Positions 50,606 through 60,092 of a stretch of 64,000 nt of DNA are shown piece by piece. The first letter of the stretch is position 1. Every line of letters begins with the position of its first letter. A program made the translations under genes and the position numbers. Source of the stretch: an uncultured Clostridium sp. (GTDB lineage Bacteria > Bacillota > Clostridia > TANB77 > CAG-508). Location: NCBI GenBank assembly GCA_947648215.1, contig CANSMW010000005.1, positions 1 to 64,000 of the forward strand. The letters run 5' to 3'. The notes under the pieces were generated by a model. That model saw only the letters and a list, made by a program, of their open reading frames with translations. It was not told the DNA's origin and ran no database searches.

Positions 50606-51778
50606 TTATAAACATTTTTTAAAAATTTCAACTATATCTTCTTTATCCATATCTATAAAACCTTCTACTATACCATTGCTACATATACGATTTGCCATTT
50701 CTTCAAAATGTTTATCATCAATATTTAAGTCAGATAAATTATTTGTTAATTCCAAATCTTTATAAAGTAATTTTTCTAAACATTCTATTGATTTCTCTGC
50801 AACTTCCATCTTTGGTAAACTTGCATCTATATTCCACACATTCACACCGAATTGATAGTATCTATCTACAGTATTTTCATTTAATGTATATCTTAAATAT
50901 CGTGGAGTTAAAATAGCCAATCCTAATCCGTGTGTAATATCATAAAAAGCTGATAATTGATGTTCTAATAGATGACAAACCCATATATTAGGTTGCCTAT
51001 CCATTCTAGCAAATCCATTTATGGTCCAAGATGAAGCCCACATTAAATTTGCTCTTGCTTCGTAGTTTTTAGGATCATTGTAAGCAATTTTAGAATACTT
51101 TATTACAGTTTTCATTAGTCCTTCCATTACAGTATCTAACATATATAATCCATTATTTCTTGAAAAGTATGTTTCTAATATATGTGATAAAATATCACAA
51201 CTTCCACAAGCAGTTTGGTATTTATTCACCGAATATGTAATAGTTGGATCTAAAAAAGATACTTTTGGCAAAGTTAATGGACTTTTTACACCTTTTTTCT
51301 CATTTGTTTCTATATTTGAAATAATAGATGTCGTATTCATTTCAGATCCAGTTGCCGATAGTGTTAATATAGTAATTATAGGTAATGCTTTTTGTATTTC
51401 AGCTTTTTTGGTTACAAAATCCCATATATCTCCATCATAATATCTTCCTGCTGCTATGATTTTGCAACTGTCTATTACACTTCCACCACCAACACCTAAA
51501 ATAACATCTATATCTTTTTCTTTACAAATACTAGCAGCTTTGTTTATTGAAGTATGTCTTGGATTAGGCTCTATTCCAGAAAATTCATATACTTCTATAT
51601 TAAAATCTTGAAGTTCCTTTATAATTTCTTGATAAAGTCCTATTTTCTTTATAGTCCCTCCTCCATAAACTAGCAATACTTTATTACCATATTTTTTTAT
51701 TTCTTGACTTAAGTTTTCTTGTAACTGATTTTCTCCAAAATATACTTTTGTTGGAATATTATAAATAAAATTATTCAT
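50606..51778 (-). CDS. Iron-containing alcohol dehydrogenase
   Basis: A 390-residue group III dehydrogenase similar to butanol dehydrogenase: NAD loop DVILGVGGGSVIDSCKIIAAG, TLSATGSEMNTTSII, and iron ligands in SCDILSHILE and HLLEHQLSAFYDITHGLGLAIL. It should reduce aldehydes with NAD(P)H. Complete, cytoplasmic. Six bases separate it from the P-loop kinase-like gene upstream. Confidence 0.9.
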   Translation of the reverse strand: MNNFIYNIPTKVYFGENQLQENLSQEIKKYGNKVLLVYGGGTIKKIGLYQEIIKELQDFNIEVYEFSGIEPNPRHTSINKAASICKEKDIDVILGVGGGSVIDSCKIIAAGRYYDGDIWDFVTKKAEIQKALPIITILTLSATGSEMNTTSIISNIETNEKKGVKSPLTLPKVSFLDPTITYSVNKYQTACGSCDILSHILETYFSRNNGLYMLDTVMEGLMKTVIKYSKIAYNDPKNYEARANLMWASSWTINGFARMDRQPNIWVCHLLEHQLSAFYDITHGLGLAILTPRYLRYTLNENTVDRYYQFGVNVWNIDASLPKMEVAEKSIECLEKLLYKDLELTNNLSDLNIDDKHFEEMANRICSNGIVEGFIDMDKEDIVEIFKKCL

Positions 51779-51784
51779 TTTTCT

Positions 51785-52327
51785 CTACCTTTCTTTTAAA
51801 TCTACCCCATATTCAATAAGTGCTTCTGATAAATATTGTTTTGGTTTTATAATAATTTTTTCATAATTATCAGTAGTTGCCTTTTCAAATAGTTCAATTA
51901 AAGAAGTAAATTCTTTTTTTCGCCTTAATATAAATTCTTCGTTATTTCCTCTTTTTTTAAATCTATCTACATACTCATCAAAATTGTTTGACATTGGAAA
52001 AACTAAAATAACTCTAGTATTTTTCACATTATTCTTAAAATTATCGCTATCAATAGCTTTAAAAACGTGTTCTATAAATGGAGATACCACAATTTTATCT
52101 TTTTCTAGTTCATTTAGAACAGCATTGATAAAATTATTAGGATATTCTGGATTTTCAACACGCAATGAAGTCTGTCCTTTTCTTTGTTCTAGTGGTAAAT
52201 CTCTTATTGATTCATCATAAATATACTTATAATCTTGAAAATCTAGGTCTACTACATTATTATAACGATATTCTAATTCCGTTTTTCCTGTTCCCATATA
52301 TGCTAATATTAGTAATTTATTTTTCAT
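51785..52327 (-). CDS. P-loop kinase-like protein
   Basis: A 180-residue nucleotide-binding protein: Walker A AYMGTGKTELEY near the N-terminus, DLDFQDYKY after it, a central helix (NFINAVLNELEKDKIVVSPFIEHVF) and RVILVFPMSNNFDEYVDRFKKRGN. The arrangement resembles small nucleoside/nucleotide kinases of phage type; I cannot name the substrate. Confidence 0.65.
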   Translation of the reverse strand: MKNKLLILAYMGTGKTELEYRYNNVVDLDFQDYKYIYDESIRDLPLEQRKGQTSLRVENPEYPNNFINAVLNELEKDKIVVSPFIEHVFKAIDSDNFKNNVKNTRVILVFPMSNNFDEYVDRFKKRGNNEEFILRRKKEFTSLIELFEKATTDNYEKIIIKPKQYLSEALIEYGVDLKER

Positions 52328-52339
52328 TGTTAAACCTTC

Positions 52340-52867
52340 CTATAATTCTATTTTATATCTTTTAATTTTCTTATTACTAACAGTTGAATCTATGCTATTT
52401 GTGTATTCTGCTCCTATTTTGCTAAATATTTTAGGAGAAATGATATTATCTTCATAATGGCATAATATTATATCTTTCATTCCTAACTCTTTACATTTAA
52501 CTACTAATTGCTCTGCTATTTTTGTTCCATATCCTTTTTTTCGTTGAGATGGTCTTACTCCATAAGCAATATTTCCCCAAATATCATAGCCTTTTTGAGT
52601 TAAGTTATTTCTAATACACCCAATTCCAATTAAATTATTATTATCAAATGCTAAAAAGTAATAACTATTCTTATACCAATCTAAATCTTCGTGTTTTCCA
52701 ATTTTTCTGTTAGCTAGTTCTACTAAAATATTTCTATAATCATTTTGTGTTCTACATTCTAATTCTAAAACATCTGGTATTAAATCACTTTTATTTTGTA
52801 TAAATTCATTATACATTTTAATATATTCATTATAGTTTTCTTTTTTAAATTCAATTAGTTTTATCAT
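52340..52867 (-). CDS. GNAT family N-acetyltransferase
   Basis: A 175-residue GNAT: MIKLIEFKKENYNEYIKMYNEFIQNKS, YFLAFDNNNLIGIGCIRNNL, NIAYGVRPSQRKKGYGTKIAEQLV (acetyl-CoA loop) and IISPKIFSKIGAEY. Resembles the YafP/YjdJ-like group with a long N-terminal helix pair. Thirteen bases before the kinase-like gene. Substrate unknown. Confidence 0.84.
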   Translation of the reverse strand: MIKLIEFKKENYNEYIKMYNEFIQNKSDLIPDVLELECRTQNDYRNILVELANRKIGKHEDLDWYKNSYYFLAFDNNNLIGIGCIRNNLTQKGYDIWGNIAYGVRPSQRKKGYGTKIAEQLVVKCKELGMKDIILCHYEDNIISPKIFSKIGAEYTNSIDSTVSNKKIKRYKIEL

Positions 52868-52884
52868 TTTATTTCTCCATAATT

Positions 52885-53334
52885 TTAATTTTTATTTCCA
52901 TATACTTCAGAAGCCAAAGGATTTAAAAAATAAATTAAAGTATTTTCTGTCTTAAATTCAATCGCATCCCATTCTGATCTTTTAATATAAGAATATTTTT
53001 TATCTTTCCCTACTTTATCCATTAAAATATCTCTATCTTCTACAACAAAATCAGCTGCTGCTTCCCAATTTAGTCTTGTTTCATCAAAATATCTAATCTT
53101 TAAATATTTTAACTCTCCATAATTTGTTTGTATAGGCTGATTAAGTAAATAAATATTTCCTCTTTCTGTTTTTTCAAGTAGCTTACTTATTTTACTTACT
53201 TCATCATCCAGTTGTATTTTGTGTTCTTCACTTTTTGGAAATATATCAATAAAGTCAATACTTTGTAAACCTTCTATTTCAAGCAAATCTTTTTCTATTC
53301 TATTAAGATTTTTTTCTATTATTTCTTGTAACAT
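52885..53334 (-). CDS. Unrecognised protein
   Basis: A 149-residue soluble protein that I do not recognise: a helical start (EKNLNRIEKDLLEIEGLQSID), then alternating strands (KYLKIRYFDETRLNWEAAADFVV, SEWDAIEFKTENTLIYFL). It sits between a YgjV-like membrane protein and a GNAT, with GGTG before the start. No function can be proposed. Confidence 0.5.
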   Translation of the reverse strand: MLQEIIEKNLNRIEKDLLEIEGLQSIDFIDIFPKSEEHKIQLDDEVSKISKLLEKTERGNIYLLNQPIQTNYGELKYLKIRYFDETRLNWEAAADFVVEDRDILMDKVGKDKKYSYIKRSEWDAIEFKTENTLIYFLNPLASEVYGNKN

Positions 53335-53345
53335 CTTACACCTCT

Positions 53346-53867
53346 TTATAAATTATTATTGCTTTCTTTTTTGTAATCAAATCTATACATACCAACTATT
53401 GTAGATATTGTCATAAGCGAATCTGAAATTGCTGCAGTATATGCTTGACACACAATATCATATAATATCCATAATATTATATTTACTAAAGATATTCTTC
53501 TTATGTTTTTTTCTTTATCTTGTATTATAGTTAAAGTATATAATATTGAGCATATTATAGGCACAATATCTATATATCCTTTGAATGTTATTGCCCCTAA
53601 TATAATAGATATAATAATATATATTCCAATAACAATCTTTGGTACTTGCTTATTTTTATTTTCAAATAATTTGTTTATAAATGTTTGCACTATTGCAAAT
53701 ATACAAATTATCGCACCACTATAACTCTGTAATAATATAAAATTTATTGCAGAAAACAAATTTGCTAATATAAACATAAGAATTATTTGTTTCTTATTCT
53801 TCATTTGCATTGCAAGAACATTTGATATTATCACTAATATTCCAAAAATTTGAGCAGCTATAAACAT
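53346..53867 (-). CDS. YgjV-family inner membrane protein
   Basis: A 173-residue membrane protein with about six helices: IAAQIFGILVIISNVLAMQMKNKKQIIL, ANLFSAINFILL, then IPIICSILYTLTI and NIILWILYDIVCQAYTAAISDS. The 'LQMKNKKQILL' plus 'LWxxYDxxxxAYxAAIxD' pattern is the YgjV signature. Function unknown. The frame ends where the following gene begins (3-base gap upstream). Confidence 0.75.
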   Translation of the reverse strand: MFIAAQIFGILVIISNVLAMQMKNKKQIILMFILANLFSAINFILLQSYSGAIICIFAIVQTFINKLFENKNKQVPKIVIGIYIIISIILGAITFKGYIDIVPIICSILYTLTIIQDKEKNIRRISLVNIILWILYDIVCQAYTAAISDSLMTISTIVGMYRFDYKKESNNNL

Positions 53868-53870
53868 TAT

Positions 53871-54662
53871 TTATTCCCCTTCTATATATGCTTTTCCTAA
53901 TAATTTTTCTATAAATCCCATATTTTTATAAACTTGTTCTGTATAAAATCCCTGTTCCGTTTGCACACAAACTTCATTTATATTTAATTTTATTAAGTCT
54001 TTTATTATATCTGACATCATCTGTCTGCATACACCATTTTTCTGATATTTCTTATTTGTTGTAACATTATATATAATAGCTTTATCTTTTTTATATACAA
54101 TAGTTGCAGTAGAAATTGCCTCTTTTTCTTTCCTTCCTAAATAATGAATAACTTTATATTCGCTATTATTTTCATCAAAACTTTTTTCTAATGCAATTTT
54201 ATATCCATCAGATAGGCTCTCATACGGATCTTCTGGATTATCTCCAGAGAATCCATCCATTACAGCTTGAATAAATTGTTCCTTTAATGTTTCATCAACT
54301 TTGTAAACAGAAAAATCTATTTTACTTTTATATGATTCAAATTGCTCTAAATTATCTAATGTCATCCAAACATCTGTATATAATGACTTTAATTTAGAGT
54401 TTTTAATGTTTTCTTGTAATTTTGAATCTATAATATTAGATGTAATATAAATAATAGGATTTCTATTTAATTTATTCATATTAGATTTTATTTCATTAAA
54501 AATATCCTCTAAAGAAACTTCTCTGTTTTTTAAATAAGCAAAGTTCCAATATTCATCATCTATCAAATCACTATAGTAAATATCATAATCTTTATTCTTT
54601 ATTGTGTTTGACATATATAAATATAGTTGTCCGTTTAAATGAATATCAATTATATCTTCCAT
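53871..54662 (-). CDS. Two-part GNAT acetyltransferase
   Basis: A 263-residue protein. The C-terminal part (about 120-263) is a GNAT: FIQAVMDGFSGDNPEDPYESL, ATIVYKKDKAIIYNVTTNKKYQKNGVCRQMMSDII and FYTEQVYKNMGF. The N-terminal part (about 1-115) is a second, degenerate domain (WNFAYLKNREVSLEDIF, IIYITSNII), as in GNATs with an N-terminal mate domain. Substrate unknown. Confidence 0.78.
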   Translation of the reverse strand: MEDIIDIHLNGQLYLYMSNTIKNKDYDIYYSDLIDDEYWNFAYLKNREVSLEDIFNEIKSNMNKLNRNPIIYITSNIIDSKLQENIKNSKLKSLYTDVWMTLDNLEQFESYKSKIDFSVYKVDETLKEQFIQAVMDGFSGDNPEDPYESLSDGYKIALEKSFDENNSEYKVIHYLGRKEKEAISTATIVYKKDKAIIYNVTTNKKYQKNGVCRQMMSDIIKDLIKLNINEVCVQTEQGFYTEQVYKNMGFIEKLLGKAYIEGE

Positions 54663-54693
54663 AAATACCTCAATTCATATATCTTTCTATCTT

Positions 54694-55428
54694 TTATAAT
54701 ATTTGTATTAGTTCTTTTAAATTATTTATAGTCATAGTTGGCTTATATTCATCACATAATTTTTCATTGTTTCTATTAAACCAACAACTATCGAAATTAC
54801 ATCTCATAGCAAATCCCACATCTGACTTCAATGAATCACCTATCATTAAATATTCTTTAATATTGTAATTATTTAAAGTTTTTTCTATTCCTTCAAAAAA
54901 CTCTTTATTAGGTTTCATATAGCCAAACATATCAGCAGATAGTATTTCATTCACAAAATCTATACAGTTTATTTTTAACAATTTATCTCTTGTAGCGACT
55001 TTAGGTCCATTAGTAGCAATTATAATATAATAGTTTTTATTTGATAAATACTTTAATGTTTCATAAGCTCCCTCTATTGCAATAACATTTTCGGTTAAAG
55101 CATTCATATAAATATTATTCAAGTTTATTGCCTCATTTAAAGAAATTTCATTATTAAAATATATTAAAACTCTTTGTGCTCTTAACCAATTTAAAAATTC
55201 ATCACTTTTTTTGCCTGTTTCACTCTTTAAATGTTCTGGTAATTCAATTAGTCCATCTTGCCAATCTTTCCAAAATTGCTTATCTATTTTATACCATACT
55301 CTAAAACTGTCATTACTACATTTTTCATTTTTTGATTCAATCATTCTTTTAAAGGCATATTTAACATTTTCCAAATTATCTATTAAAGTATCATCTAAAT
55401 CAAATATCAATATTTTATATTTATTCAC
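54694..55428 (-). CDS. HAD-family hydrolase (YjjG-like)
   Basis: A 244-residue phosphatase of the HAD superfamily: motif I LIFDLDDTLIDN, motif II Thr in IIIATNGP, motif III Lys in MKPNKEFF, motif IV MIGDSLKSDVGFAMRC. The layout and length match the YjjG subgroup of 5'-nucleotidases. It lies 14 bases from the NUDIX gene, so both may clean nucleotide pools. Activity inferred from motifs. Confidence 0.87.
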   Translation of the reverse strand: MNKYKILIFDLDDTLIDNLENVKYAFKRMIESKNEKCSNDSFRVWYKIDKQFWKDWQDGLIELPEHLKSETGKKSDEFLNWLRAQRVLIYFNNEISLNEAINLNNIYMNALTENVIAIEGAYETLKYLSNKNYYIIIATNGPKVATRDKLLKINCIDFVNEILSADMFGYMKPNKEFFEGIEKTLNNYNIKEYLMIGDSLKSDVGFAMRCNFDSCWFNRNNEKLCDEYKPTMTINNLKELIQIL

Positions 55429-55442
55429 TATCTTACCTTTCC

Positions 55443-55865
55443 CTATTTGTTTCTTTTTAGATATTCCTCTATAAACTTTTTAGCAGGAGAATATAAATTT
55501 TCTGGTAAATCATTTATATCAAACCATTTCCATTCGCTATGTTTTGTTGGCTCTAAATTTTTCAATTCTCCATTATATTTATTTGCAACTAATTGAATAG
55601 TTACAAAATGCTTATTAGGTTGAATATCATCTGTTGCACCAAAAATTGATAATTCCGAAATATCTAAATTAGTTTCTTCTTTAACTTCTCTTATAGCTCC
55701 TTCTATCATTGTTTCATTGTATTCTTGTTTACCACCAGGAATGGTCCAACTTCCAGGCTCATAAATTCCTCCAGTATCTTTATAATTATCGCATCTATGC
55801 CCTAAAAGAATTTTGTTGCCATCTCTGATTACAATTCCTAAACCAACTTTAATTATATTTTCCAT
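55443..55865 (-). CDS. NUDIX hydrolase
   Basis: A 140-residue NUDIX protein: VIRDGNKILLGHRC, WTIPGGKQEYNETMIEGAIREVKEETNLD, which contains a complete GX5EX7REUXEEXGU-type box, and a C-terminal helix KFIEEYL. It cleaves nucleoside diphosphates linked to another group. Partner HAD phosphatase follows. Complete. Confidence 0.88.
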   Translation of the reverse strand: MENIIKVGLGIVIRDGNKILLGHRCDNYKDTGGIYEPGSWTIPGGKQEYNETMIEGAIREVKEETNLDISELSIFGATDDIQPNKHFVTIQLVANKYNGELKNLEPTKHSEWKWFDINDLPENLYSPAKKFIEEYLKRNK

Positions 55866-55880
55866 ATTAGCTCCTCCAGT

Positions 55881-56282
55881 CTATATTTTTTCTTTTAATT
55901 TAGATAAATTTTTAGATAAACTTATTACTTCTAATGGTATTTCAATCAATTTATTATCAACTGCTACATAATTTGTTATTTCAATATTGCTTATATCAAC
56001 AGCATTTTCTAATTCTTTAATAATATAATGAAGTTGTATGCAATGAGGTGATTTATCTACAGTAGCAAAAATCAATTTTTTTATTTTGCCTCTTGCTATC
56101 ATACCAATTATTTTTGTTACCACCATATTTAAGTGTTCTTTCTCTAGGCATACATCATAAATGTTCGTAGAAATTTGTTCTAACTGTTTATATGCTTTAG
56201 GTTGCATACTTTCTAAACAACTTCCTACAATAATCATTGTTTCTTGAATATCAAAGCAATTTATTTTTAATAAATCTTTCAT
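55881..56282 (-). CDS. Unrecognised cytosolic protein
   Basis: A protein of about 133 residues: KINCFDIQETMIIVGSCLESM, EHLNMVVTKIIGMIARGKIKKLIFATVDKSPHCIQLHYII, EITNYVAVDNKLIEIPLEVI. The parallel alpha/beta pattern suggests a Rossmann-like fold, but I cannot name the family. ATG 56282 follows GGAGAAC; an earlier in-frame start would overlap the deaminase gene. Confidence 0.5.
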   Translation of the reverse strand: MKDLLKINCFDIQETMIIVGSCLESMQPKAYKQLEQISTNIYDVCLEKEHLNMVVTKIIGMIARGKIKKLIFATVDKSPHCIQLHYIIKELENAVDISNIEITNYVAVDNKLIEIPLEVISLSKNLSKLKEKI

Positions 56283-56298
56283 TTTTTGTTCTCCATTT

Positions 56299-56748
56299 CT
56301 ATTTTGCATTTTTTAACACTTCTACTGCTTTATCTCTATGTACTTCTTTAATAATCTCTATCTTTCTATTTTTACAATTATTAGCAACAACTTGTGCTTT
56401 TACCAATATATCGTTTACACACTCTTTTGAATCTTCTAATGTTGCTCCATATACTAACTTTTCTATTCCTGTATATAGAATTGCTCCCATACACATTGCA
56501 CACGGCTCACAAGAAGAATAAATTACACAATCCTTACCACCTTCTGCACATAGGTGTCCTCCCAAATGTTCCATTGCATCTTCTATTGCCCTTAATTCTG
56601 CGTGAGAAAATGCAGTTTTAGAAACTGGTACATCTTTATCACTTCTACCAATAATTTCTCCATTCTTTACAATTATAGCTCCATAAGGATATATTGCTTT
56701 TTTACTTAATTCTATTGCAATGTCAATAAACTTTTCATCTTCACTCAT
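56299..56748 (-). CDS. Nucleoside deaminase (CDA/guanine deaminase-like)
   Basis: A deaminase of about 149 residues: zinc motif HAELRAIEDAM (His-Ala-Glu) and SCEPCAMCMGAILYTGI (Pro-Cys-x-x-Cys), preceded by YPYGAIIVKNGEIIG. Belongs to the TadA/guanine-deaminase group; tRNA deaminases have similar length but the N-terminus here is closer to the free-nucleobase type. ATG 56748 follows GGAGG. It is the first gene of the long cargo block. Confidence 0.85.
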   Translation of the reverse strand: MSEDEKFIDIAIELSKKAIYPYGAIIVKNGEIIGRSDKDVPVSKTAFSHAELRAIEDAMEHLGGHLCAEGGKDCVIYSSCEPCAMCMGAILYTGIEKLVYGATLEDSKECVNDILVKAQVVANNCKNRKIEIIKEVHRDKAVEVLKNAK

Positions 56749-56889
56749 TATGAATCCTCCTACATAATTATTCTCCATTAAGATTTTAATCCCTCTATTT
56801 TCTAATTTGCCATCATTGTATCATAAAAGTTATTTTTTGTCTTTATTTTTGCGACTTTTTTATTTTGAAAATGACATAAAAGTCAAAAA

Positions 56890-56924
56890 AAATAGCAAGA
56901 GCCATTTTTGAACTCTTGCTATTT
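56890..56924 (-). terminator. Terminator after the DNA methyltransferase
   Basis: A 12-bp perfect stem (AAATAGCAAGAG and its complement), 11-base loop, followed by TTTTTTTGAC on the minus strand. Located just after the methyltransferase stop. Confidence 0.8.
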
Positions 56925-56932
56925 AATAATTT

Positions 56933-58393
56933 TTACATATCTTTTAATAAATTTTTAAATATTGCTTCTAAAACATTGACAACGATGCTATTTCCAGCTT
57001 GTCTATAAGCCTGTGTGTCTGATATTCCTACTGATTTTGCTTTATTAAAATCCTCATCATCAAACCCCATCAATCTCCAACATTCAAGAGGAGTTAGTTT
57101 TCGTATTTTCATAAAGTGATTTCCATCCTCTGAAATCAATACTGCTGCACTTGAACTTATGATTCCACAAGTTGTTGTTTGTGTAGGAGCAATATCTTTT
57201 ATCTCTTTTTGATTGTATGGATTAAACATTTTTCTTTCTGCTATACTTGGTCTAAACTGACTAGCAGTAACCGCTGTTGCAATTCCTTCTGTATCATATA
57301 TTCTATCTTGTAGACTAGGTTGCCTCTTTTGATTATTCAAACAAATAGGTTTAGGTGTTTCAATAACTGTAGCCATACTAGGTGAAGTTAGAATTGTCTG
57401 TGATACCTCTTTTCCAACTCTACCTCGTTTTGTTGTACTGTTAGGATATGAATAATTTATTGAATCTCCTTCTCTTGCTTCTGCATATCCTTTTTTTGTT
57501 CCTTCTCTAACAAGAATATAAGGTTGTTTATGTCCTCCATTATCCATAGTAGTTAGTGTAGGTGATATTCCATTTGGATTATATACACTTCCTGCTTGAT
57601 GTTTTGATTTTTCTGTATCAAATAATCCTGTTACTCTTTCAACATTATTAGATTCTGCAATATATTGATTTTGATTTCCACTCATTTTGTGATAACCTGC
57701 TATAAGACAAGAACTTATGTTAGGATTTTGATAATCTTTTAGTAGTTTGTTGTTCTTCTTAATTAACCTTCCTATTCCATTTTCCGTTAAATAGAATTTG
57801 TCATCTACTTTATCTTCTAAAATATCTTTAAGTTTTAAATTTAATGTTACTGGAGATGGAAAAGTAAAGTTGTTTTTATCAATATCTTTACGAATAGAAA
57901 CAATAAATACTCTTTCTCGATTTTGTGGAACTCCATAATCTTTTGCATTTAATATTTTCCAATAATTATTATATCCTAGTTCTGATATATCATTTAATAT
58001 TGAATCAAATTGACTCCTAAATCTTTGGCTTGTCAAATTCTTAACATTTTCAATAATACTAATTTTAGGCATTTTAGCTTTCAATATTTTATACCCTTCA
58101 TAATATAATCCGCTTCTAGTCCCCTCTTTTATACCTTCCATTCTACCAGCTATTGATATGTCTTGACACGGAAATCCCCAACTCATAAGATCAAAATCTG
58201 GTATTTTATCAATTTCTATCTTTGCTACATCTCCTAAATTTTTATTTTCTGATACATTATGAATAGCACAATAACTTTTAATAGCATACTTATCTATTTC
58301 CGAAAATCCTACTAATTCATAATCTATATTTAATCTTTCTAATGCTTTTTCAAAAGCTCCAATTCCTGTAAATAGGCTTAATAATTTTAACAT
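56933..58393 (-). CDS. C5-cytosine DNA methyltransferase
   Basis: An orphan m5C methyltransferase of about 486 residues: motif I LLSLFTGIGAFEKAL, motif IV GFPCQDISIAGRMEG (Pro-Cys), motif VI IIENVKNL, motif VIII QNRERVFIVSIR, a long variable target region (about 220-400), and motifs IX-X ECWRLMGFDDEDF and RQAGNSIVVNVLEAI. No restriction endonuclease lies nearby, so it probably protects the element during transfer. ATG 58393 is set by AAAGGAGG; GC content is slightly above the cargo. Confidence 0.93.
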   Translation of the reverse strand: MLKLLSLFTGIGAFEKALERLNIDYELVGFSEIDKYAIKSYCAIHNVSENKNLGDVAKIEIDKIPDFDLMSWGFPCQDISIAGRMEGIKEGTRSGLYYEGYKILKAKMPKISIIENVKNLTSQRFRSQFDSILNDISELGYNNYWKILNAKDYGVPQNRERVFIVSIRKDIDKNNFTFPSPVTLNLKLKDILEDKVDDKFYLTENGIGRLIKKNNKLLKDYQNPNISSCLIAGYHKMSGNQNQYIAESNNVERVTGLFDTEKSKHQAGSVYNPNGISPTLTTMDNGGHKQPYILVREGTKKGYAEAREGDSINYSYPNSTTKRGRVGKEVSQTILTSPSMATVIETPKPICLNNQKRQPSLQDRIYDTEGIATAVTASQFRPSIAERKMFNPYNQKEIKDIAPTQTTTCGIISSSAAVLISEDGNHFMKIRKLTPLECWRLMGFDDEDFNKAKSVGISDTQAYRQAGNSIVVNVLEAIFKNLLKDM

Positions 58394-58423
58394 AATGTAA
58401 TTCCTCCTTTGCACACGAAAAAA

Positions 58424-58445
58424 GCCCCAGAATTTAATCTGGAGC
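58424..58445 (-). terminator. Terminator after the relaxase
   Basis: GCTCCAGA/TCTGGGGC (one mismatch) around six bases, followed by TTTTTT on the minus strand, 15 bases after the relaxase stop. Confidence 0.75.
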
Positions 58446-58460
58446 GAATTTTGTATTTAA

Positions 58461-60092
58461 TTATTTACTATATAATGAATCAATCTCTTTTTTCTTTTCT
58501 AAAACAAGTTTTTCTAAATCTGTTCCTTTTGCAATACCTATTTTTTGATTGTCTTTATCATATAGTTCGTACTCTTTATCATCTACTAAATATAATGTAT
58601 AAAACTGATATTTTTCATTATAAGCAGTAAATTTTTTATCTATATGTATTTTGAAGTTTGTATAAGGTAAATTTATACAATACTCGTTATCATTCGAATT
58701 TTTGTAGTCTATTTTATTTCCACCAAATTTAATATTATGTATGTATAAACCACTACTTGATAATTTTTCTTCTTTTATAGTTTCTAAATGATTAAGTTCC
58801 CTTTGAAGTTCTAATATCTCATTTCTTTTTTTGTTTATTTTGATTCGTTCTGATCTTGAATCTTTAATTAACTGCTTTGCCTCATCAACAGAAGTTATAT
58901 TCAAATCATTTTGTAATTTTATAAATATATCAACTTCTGGTGGTAATACATAATCCTCATCTATTTCTTTATAAGACATAGCATACTTATATAATTCATA
59001 AAGTCTAATATAATCATTTGCCATTTCTGTAGTTTTAAGAATCTTATTAAATTTATCTTGATTCTTTTTCATTTCAATATTTTTATCTTTTATCTGCCCT
59101 CTTTTAATTGATATTTCTCTTTCAATATCATTGAAATCTCGGATATTATACTTATCTAAATATTCTAATTGTTGTTTTAGTTTATAATATCGTTGTATTT
59201 CTTGATATTTTGTTTTTTGATATTCATTGTAGACTTTTCCTTTAGTTTGCAACTGACTTTTTTCTATAGCAATTTTAGATTCATTTGCTTTTTGAAATAA
59301 TATAGAATTAAATTCTGTCTTATTTGTTTTTATTGCTAGTAGTTTAATGTTTGTCCTATCTCTGTAAAATTTATATAAATTGTTAGTTGCATACTTTGAA
59401 CTTATTGTGTCTATTCTTGCATATCTTTGCATACCTAAACATCTAACCGAAATATGTTTTCCTCTCCTTATCTCATATCCTCTAATGGATAATTCATCTA
59501 ATAATTCATCAATACTATTACATTTAGAAATAACCTTTTCAATATCCTCTTGTATTTGTTCTTTCCAAGTCTGTCTTTTATATTGGTAATAGTAATCTCT
59601 TTCTCTTGATTTATGATAAATTTTTTTAGGCATAATAAAACAACCATACTGTGCTGCAATTTTATCACTTGTATCGCTTAATCCATACAGACCTTCTTTT
59701 TGATTTGCAAGTCTATCTTCTAATTTCTTTCCAAACAAGTTTATTGCATTTACAGATATATGATTGTGTATATGTCCTTTATCAATATGTGTAGATATTA
59801 CACATTGATAATTAGGATATAATTCTTTGCATAATTTCAATCCAATTTCATTTGCTTGTTCTACAGTTATTCTATCCTTTGGAGAAAAACTTTGTATAAT
59901 ATGATATGCAGATCTAGTTCCAGTCATTTTATATTTATTTTGAACATCTCTAAATTCATAAAATGCAGTATTTACATTGCAATTTAAGCTACTTGCAATC
60001 CCAACTTTTTCTCCATTATTTTTTTCATCCAAAATATATTCAATTAAGTTTTTTGCAGTTCCTAAATGTGCTAATCTTTTTGTAACTGGCAT
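58461..60092 (-). CDS. Relaxase/mobilization nuclease
   Basis: A 543-residue relaxase, the enzyme that nicks the transfer origin and leads the strand into the recipient. The N-terminal third has YHIIQSFSPKDRITVEQANEIGLKL and the metal-binding triad HIDKGHIHNHISVNA (H-x-x-x-x-H-x-H), typical of the MobP/MobL group in Firmicutes. The C-terminal part is a long coiled coil (about 265-460). Its start overlaps the MobC-like gene by 22 bases. No coupling protein is seen inside the window. Confidence 0.92.
   Translation of the reverse strand: MPVTKRLAHLGTAKNLIEYILDEKNNGEKVGIASSLNCNVNTAFYEFRDVQNKYKMTGTRSAYHIIQSFSPKDRITVEQANEIGLKLCKELYPNYQCVISTHIDKGHIHNHISVNAINLFGKKLEDRLANQKEGLYGLSDTSDKIAAQYGCFIMPKKIYHKSRERDYYYQYKRQTWKEQIQEDIEKVISKCNSIDELLDELSIRGYEIRRGKHISVRCLGMQRYARIDTISSKYATNNLYKFYRDRTNIKLLAIKTNKTEFNSILFQKANESKIAIEKSQLQTKGKVYNEYQKTKYQEIQRYYKLKQQLEYLDKYNIRDFNDIEREISIKRGQIKDKNIEMKKNQDKFNKILKTTEMANDYIRLYELYKYAMSYKEIDEDYVLPPEVDIFIKLQNDLNITSVDEAKQLIKDSRSERIKINKKRNEILELQRELNHLETIKEEKLSSSGLYIHNIKFGGNKIDYKNSNDNEYCINLPYTNFKIHIDKKFTAYNEKYQFYTLYLVDDKEYELYDKDNQKIGIAKGTDLEKLVLEKKKEIDSLYSK

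Noticed and set aside
31283-56748. Integron cassette array
   Set aside because: No attC-like inverted repeats between genes and no integron integrase; spacing is only that needed for ribosome binding sites.
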